Shown here: piece after piece, positions 60,437 to 64,000 of the stretch
Numbering within the stretch: the stretch's first letter is position 1
Layout of the letters: each line of letters opens with the position of its first letter
Assembly: GCA_002471975.1 (NCBI GenBank)
Contig: DKQZ01000112.1
Coordinates: forward strand, 1 to 64,000
Direction of reading: 5' to 3'
Length of the DNA stretch: 64,000 bases
From: Dialister sp. UBA7295
Lineage (GTDB): Bacteria; Bacillota; Negativicutes; Veillonellales; Dialisteraceae
The notes under the pieces: generated by a model
Database searches by the model: none
Told to the model about the DNA's origin: nothing
The model's input: the letters and a program-made list of their open reading frames with translations, nothing else
Program-made: the position numbers and the translations under genes

Positions 60437-62395
60437 ATGAAAAAGAGACTATTTTGTGCTGTTTTAGCTGCTTCCGCATGCATAGGGGGAATGACTGCGG
60501 TTCATGCTGAATCCGTTCCTGTTTATACACTGGCGCCGATTACGGTTACTGCCCAGCGTTACGAGAAGAAAGATGTCAATATCGCGGCCAGCACCCAGGT
60601 CGTTACCCATGAAGAATTAGTCCAGACCGGGCAGCAGAATGTGCAGCAGGCGCTTTCCTACCTCGATGGCATCACTTACTCCGGAATGGGGCCAAATGGC
60701 ACAGCAGTCAGCTCCATGACCAGTAAAATAGTCATCCGTGGTGTAGAAGACGGTACACTTGTCATGGTCAATGGGACACCAATCAACTGGCGCGGCCGTT
60801 ACAATCTGGAAGATATCCCCACTGAATCGATTGAAAGAGTCGAAGTCGTCCGCGGGGGCGGTGCCGTTCTTTACGGAAGCCAGGCAACCGGCGGCGTCAT
60901 TAATATTATTACAAAGAAGAAAATGCCAAACCGTGTATCCGTCGGTCTTGGCAATTATGGCCAGCAGGATTATGCCGTATCTGCCAACGCCGGAGATTTC
61001 TCCTTTGCCTACCACTATAACAAATGGGGTGATGTAGGCTTGATTTCCTCCACCTGGCCCAGCGAAAAATATCATGCCGGCAAGATTGAAAACCGGATGC
61101 GCTTCAAAGGTTCTGAAAAAAATGATTTCCTCGCCACCTATAAAATCAGTGACAATCTGGACTTCCTCTACAACCACGATGAATCGGCAAATAAATGGGA
61201 ATATACTTTCCAGAAGAATGCGCCGGCTAAAATAAAGGGAGCTACCCGTTATCAGCGTAAATATGAAAGAGATAAAGATTTTGTCCAGTTGAATCTTCAC
61301 GACCTGAACGGCTGGAGCGGTCATCTTTTCTATAACCGAAACACTCTGGAAACCCATGGAACCGACTTTTACTCTTCTTCCGGTTCAAAGAAGGGATATC
61401 CGAAATCCGTATGGAATAAAGAAAAGAACCTGTCCTATGGATATGACGGACAGAAAGTATGGAAAGAAAAGACCCAGACCTTCCTGCTCGGCACCTCTTA
61501 TGAAAGAAATGAATACTACGATTATGAAGACAAAGATTACAGCAGAAACATCTTCTCCTTCTTTGGATCCTGGGATAAATCGCTGACAGATAAAGACCAG
61601 CTCACCCTTTCTGCCCGTGAAACCTGGACCACCGGCGCTGCCGAAGATAAAAATTACAGCAACTTCAGCGGCCAGGCACAGTATCTTCACAAGCTTAATG
61701 ACAACCAGAGCGTTTATGCCAGCGTAGGACAATCTTTCGTACTTCCTGCTTTTGCCCAGATGTATTCTGACGGGAACCGTCCCGGCGTTAATGTAGTCGG
61801 TGACACAAACCTGAAACCGGAAAAAGGTCTCCATTATGAAACGGGCTGGAAATATGAAGGCGACAAAGCCCAGTACAAAGTGGCCCTCTTTGCCACCCGT
61901 ATTAAAGACAATATCACCTACCCCAAGAGCGGTGATAAATTCTATGTCATGAATGAAGACTTCAAGAATCATGGTCTGGAAACAAGCGTAACCGTCAAGT
62001 CAAATGACAACTTCTCCTGGCATGCAGGTCTTACCTGGCAGGATCCCAAATCCAAAGTCACGTCCGAAAAGAAAGGTGCCAAGACTTACTGGGATCGTTC
62101 CTATGGCCGTTTCCTGCTGAATGGCGGTATTAACTATACAAAGGATAAATGGGCTGCCGCACTGAATGCTACTTATCTGGCCGACCGTGTTCTCTGCCCA
62201 TCCAGCGCTCATTCCTTTGATGAGAAGCCATATCTGCTGACCTCTATGAATGTGAAATATTCGCCCAATGATATCAGCGATATCACTCTCACCATAAATA
62301 ACATTCTTGATAGAGAAGATAACATTTCCCATACTTCCAGCCACTATAGTGCGACACCTATTAACTGGATGCTTTCCTATAATTATCGGTTCTGA
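60437..62395 (+). CDS. TonB-dependent outer-membrane receptor
   Basis: A 652-aa receptor. Signal peptide to about residue 25 (AVLAASACIGGMTAVHA), a TonB-box-like APITVTAQRYEK, then the plug domain (TQVVTHEELVQTG, SKIVIRGVEDGTLVMVNGTPI, ERVEVVRGGGAVLYGSQATGGVINIITKKK) and a 22-strand barrel ending in NYRF. It resembles BtuB/siderophore receptors and probably imports a corrinoid, heme or metal complex. GGAG precedes the start at 60437; an in-frame upstream codon would precede the leader hairpin. Paired with cobN. Confidence 0.93.
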   Translation: MKKRLFCAVLAASACIGGMTAVHAESVPVYTLAPITVTAQRYEKKDVNIAASTQVVTHEELVQTGQQNVQQALSYLDGITYSGMGPNGTAVSSMTSKIVIRGVEDGTLVMVNGTPINWRGRYNLEDIPTESIERVEVVRGGGAVLYGSQATGGVINIITKKKMPNRVSVGLGNYGQQDYAVSANAGDFSFAYHYNKWGDVGLISSTWPSEKYHAGKIENRMRFKGSEKNDFLATYKISDNLDFLYNHDESANKWEYTFQKNAPAKIKGATRYQRKYERDKDFVQLNLHDLNGWSGHLFYNRNTLETHGTDFYSSSGSKKGYPKSVWNKEKNLSYGYDGQKVWKEKTQTFLLGTSYERNEYYDYEDKDYSRNIFSFFGSWDKSLTDKDQLTLSARETWTTGAAEDKNYSNFSGQAQYLHKLNDNQSVYASVGQSFVLPAFAQMYSDGNRPGVNVVGDTNLKPEKGLHYETGWKYEGDKAQYKVALFATRIKDNITYPKSGDKFYVMNEDFKNHGLETSVTVKSNDNFSWHAGLTWQDPKSKVTSEKKGAKTYWDRSYGRFLLNGGINYTKDKWAAALNATYLADRVLCPSSAHSFDEKPYLLTSMNVKYSPNDISDITLTINNILDREDNISHTSSHYSATPINWMLSYNYRF

Positions 62396-62409
62396 TTAGA
62401 ATTGATAAG

Positions 62410-62447
62410 CCCGCCGAATGAACATATCATTCGACGGGTTTTATTTT
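62410..62447 (+). terminator. Terminator of the receptor gene
   Basis: CCCGCCGAATGA pairs with TCATTCGACGGG and ends in TTTTATTTT. Confidence 0.85.
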
Positions 62448-62509
62448 GTCATTAAAAATGTGGTACAGTAACTATGGAAGCATGAATATTTTTTATTGGA
62501 GGAATTCCC

Positions 62510-63310
62510 ATGGACTATATCACTTTAAATGATGGAAACAAGCTGCCCGCTTTCGGCCTGGGCACCTGGGGGCTCCGGGGGAATGGCTGTGCAGAGACCG
62601 TGGCTAGGGCCATTGAGATGGGCTATTCCCTCATCGATACGGCAAGGATGTATGGGAATGAAAAAGACGTGGGCCGGGGCATCCGGGAAGCGGGAGTGGC
62701 GCGGGAAAAGCTTTTCGTGACTTCCAAAGTATGCTCGCCCTATGCCTCCTATGAAGCCACGAAACGTATCATCGAAGAATCCCTGGACGCCCTGGGGCTG
62801 GATTATATCGATTTATATCTGGTTCACGAGCCTTATGATTCATCCCTTGAAATGTATGAAGCCTTAAAAGAAGCAAAGGAAAAAGGACTTGTCCGGTCCA
62901 TCGGGATTTCCAATTTCAATGAAGCGGAATATCTGGATTTCATCAAAGGCTGCGGCCTCATCCCCGCAGTAAACCAGATGGAAAATCATGTGTACTTTCT
63001 CCGGTCCCATCTGCAGGAAATCATGAGGGCTCATGGCACCGTCATGCAGGGCTGGGCGCCTTTCACGGAGGGCATGCGGCCCATTTTCAGGGAAAAGATT
63101 CTTAATGAAATCGGAAGGAAATACGGAAAAACGGCAGGACAAATCGCCTTGAAGTACCTTCTCCAGAACGGGGTCCCCACCATCGCCAAATCCTCCCACA
63201 CGGAAAGGCTGAAAGAAAATCTGGATATTTTTGACTTTTCCCTCACTGCCGATGAAATGAAGACAATTCACGGGCTGGATGAAGGAAAGAGCCTCTTTGG
63301 TTGGTACTAA
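62510..63310 (+). CDS. Aldo/keto reductase
   Basis: An NADPH-dependent AKR of 266 aa. The tetrad is visible: Asp and Tyr in LIDTARMYGNEKDVG (about 43-57), Lys in FVTSKV (about 73) and His in YLVHEPYD (about 105). The C-terminal cofactor loop includes PTIAKSSHTERLKENLD. It reduces aldehydes or ketones, substrate unknown. AGGAGG-type site (GGAGGAATT) precedes the ATG, and TTGTCA-17-TAACTA upstream is a possible promoter. Confidence 0.92.
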   Translation: MDYITLNDGNKLPAFGLGTWGLRGNGCAETVARAIEMGYSLIDTARMYGNEKDVGRGIREAGVAREKLFVTSKVCSPYASYEATKRIIEESLDALGLDYIDLYLVHEPYDSSLEMYEALKEAKEKGLVRSIGISNFNEAEYLDFIKGCGLIPAVNQMENHVYFLRSHLQEIMRAHGTVMQGWAPFTEGMRPIFREKILNEIGRKYGKTAGQIALKYLLQNGVPTIAKSSHTERLKENLDIFDFSLTADEMKTIHGLDEGKSLFGWY

Positions 63311-63313
63311 TTT

Positions 63314-63348
63314 TAGGAATTAGGAATTGGGGGTTAGGGATTAGGGGT
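63314..63348 (+). repeat. Heptad array directly after the aldo/keto reductase
   Basis: TTAGGAA, TTAGGAA, TTGGGGG, TTAGGGA, TTAGGGG, starting three bases after the stop. Confidence 0.85.
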
Positions 63349-63428
63349 CTCATCAGACATTTAATGACTGTTTACCCTATTTGCTGTCCCCCAGCCATAG
63401 CAAAAAGACGCTCTTTTTGTTGCGCGCC

Positions 63429-63566
63429 TGTACTTATCACTTACCCCTTGCCACTTTCTTTTCCACTTCCTGTCCGCTATCGCCCTTCCACTCCAATAGC
63501 CTCTTTCCCCATATACTCCGCCGCATCAGCGGCGCTTTCACTTACCACTTTCCACTTACCACTTTT
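63429..63566 (-). repeat. CACTTAC-type heptads 3' of the symporter gene
   Basis: A loose run near 63435-63470 (CACTTAC, CCCTTGC, CACTTTC) and a clean array CACTTAC, CACTTTC, CACTTAC, CACTTTT at 63539-63566. Read on the minus strand it lies beyond the symporter terminator and leads into a GCGCCGC...GCGGCG hairpin. Confidence 0.8.
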
Positions 63567-63574
63567 TTCACCAC

Positions 63575-63612
63575 AAAAAAGCTGTCCCTCGCAAGGAGAG
63601 ACAGCTTTTTAT
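63575..63612 (-). terminator. Terminator of the symporter gene
   Basis: AAAAAAGCTGTC pairs with GACAGCTTTTT; T tract on minus. Confidence 0.88.
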
Positions 63613-63621
63613 TTCCAAAAG

Positions 63622-64000
63622 TTAAAATCCAGCGCCCGCTTCTTTGAATTCTTTCTCGATGGATTCGTCAGGAGCTTTGGTGAGCAGGCTGACGACTACG
63701 ATGAAGAAAAGACCGGTGAGGAAGGCGGGGAGGAGTTCATAGATTCCAAAGACTCCGCCCATAGGTTTTACGAGGTATTTCCAGACAAAGACCATGATGC
63801 CGCTGGTAATCATACCGCAGATGGCTCCGGGAAGGGTCGCCCGTTTCCAGAAAAGAGCACAGATCATAACCGGTCCGAAGCAGGCGCCAAAGCCGGCCCA
63901 GGCAAAAGATACGATGCCAAAGACGGAGCTGTTCGGATCTCTGGCAAGAAGGATGCCGAGAAGGGCAATGCAGAGAACGGTTACCCGGGCTGCCAGCATA
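63622..64000 (-). CDS. Sodium:proline-type symporter (PutP-like), C-terminal part
   Basis: The 3' end of a gene that runs off the window. The visible 125 residues carry the conserved block DPNSSVFGIVSFAWAGFGA, then GPVMICALFWKR and a GAICGMITSG helix, typical of PutP sodium/solute symporters (SSSF). Three membrane helices are seen, then a Glu/Lys-rich tail. Substrate proline is likely from similarity but cannot be fixed from this part. Confidence 0.85.
   Translation of the reverse strand, partial: MLAARVTVLCIALLGILLARDPNSSVFGIVSFAWAGFGACFGPVMICALFWKRATLPGAICGMITSGIMVFVWKYLVKPMGGVFGIYELLPAFLTGLFFIVVVSLLTKAPDESIEKEFKEAGAGF

Overview
The window reads as chromosome of a diderm Firmicute, most likely a Negativicute of the Dialister/Veillonella group. 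Nearly every gene start has a strong AGGAGG-type ribosome site, yet the gene set includes outer-membrane functions: a TonB-dependent receptor, a PagL-like lipid A deacylase, an RND efflux pump and a phosphatidylserine-to-phosphatidylethanolamine pathway. No rRNA operon, phage or insertion sequence was seen. The assignment to a genus is inference from gene content.

Layout. 0.1-5.5 kb: guaA, a purine phosphoribosyltransferase, a secreted low-complexity protein and two tandem unknown paralogues. 5.9-7.2 kb: tRNA-Ser(GCU) and a URO-D-type methyltransferase-like gene. 7.8-10.9 kb: an acpS-nnrDE-metallohydrolase-DUF3006 operon. 11.4-15.4 kb: rpsT, an M20 peptidase with a small membrane protein, tRNA-Leu(CAA) and dpaL. 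15.4-16.3 kb: the stump of a Schlafen/AlbA-type ATP-binding gene followed by three 25-bp repeats. 16.3-20.3 kb: a copper locus with csoR, a CopA-CopZ fusion with an internal CopZ start, and a decayed CopZ copy. 20.5-23.7 kb: surE, dapF, a candidate structured RNA and an orphan RelB/DinJ-type gene. 23.9-29.1 kb: an RND pump pair and a nitroreductase. 29.3-34.2 kb: a guaB-wecG-psd-pssA-glycosyltransferase operon with overlapping or nearly abutting genes. 34.4-42.5 kb: recG, rpmB, a DUF697-like coiled-coil protein, an SDR, a divergent polysaccharide deacetylase and a 2-hydroxyacid dehydrogenase. 42.9-45.8 kb: an F420-ligase-like gene, murI, a YbgC thioesterase and an XRE regulator. 46-50.6 kb: a cyclase-family hydrolase, a block of unknown genes and a GNAT. 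50.7-55.6 kb: two AAA/DUF4143 ATPases, each with direct repeats just upstream of its promoter, around an aldolase and a transporter. 55.7-64 kb: pagL-like, cobN, a TonB receptor, an aldo/keto reductase and the end of a putP-like symporter.

The most striking non-coding signal is a dispersed family of 7-bp tandem repeats in intergenic DNA. The unit sequence differs between sites (GTTATCA, GTTAGCC, CGTGATT, GTGGTCC, AAGTGGT), but the phase is kept, and many arrays end in GTGAAGG followed by a GC-rich hairpin and a T tract. Most lie at the 3' end of a gene, some directly on the stop codon. In two places whole units are tandemly repeated with a core of about 82 bp plus n x 7 bp. I know of no named family that matches this. 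The second parallel signal is the pair of DUF4143 ATPase genes: different repeats (41-bp and 23-bp period), but the same placement within 5 bp of the -35 box.
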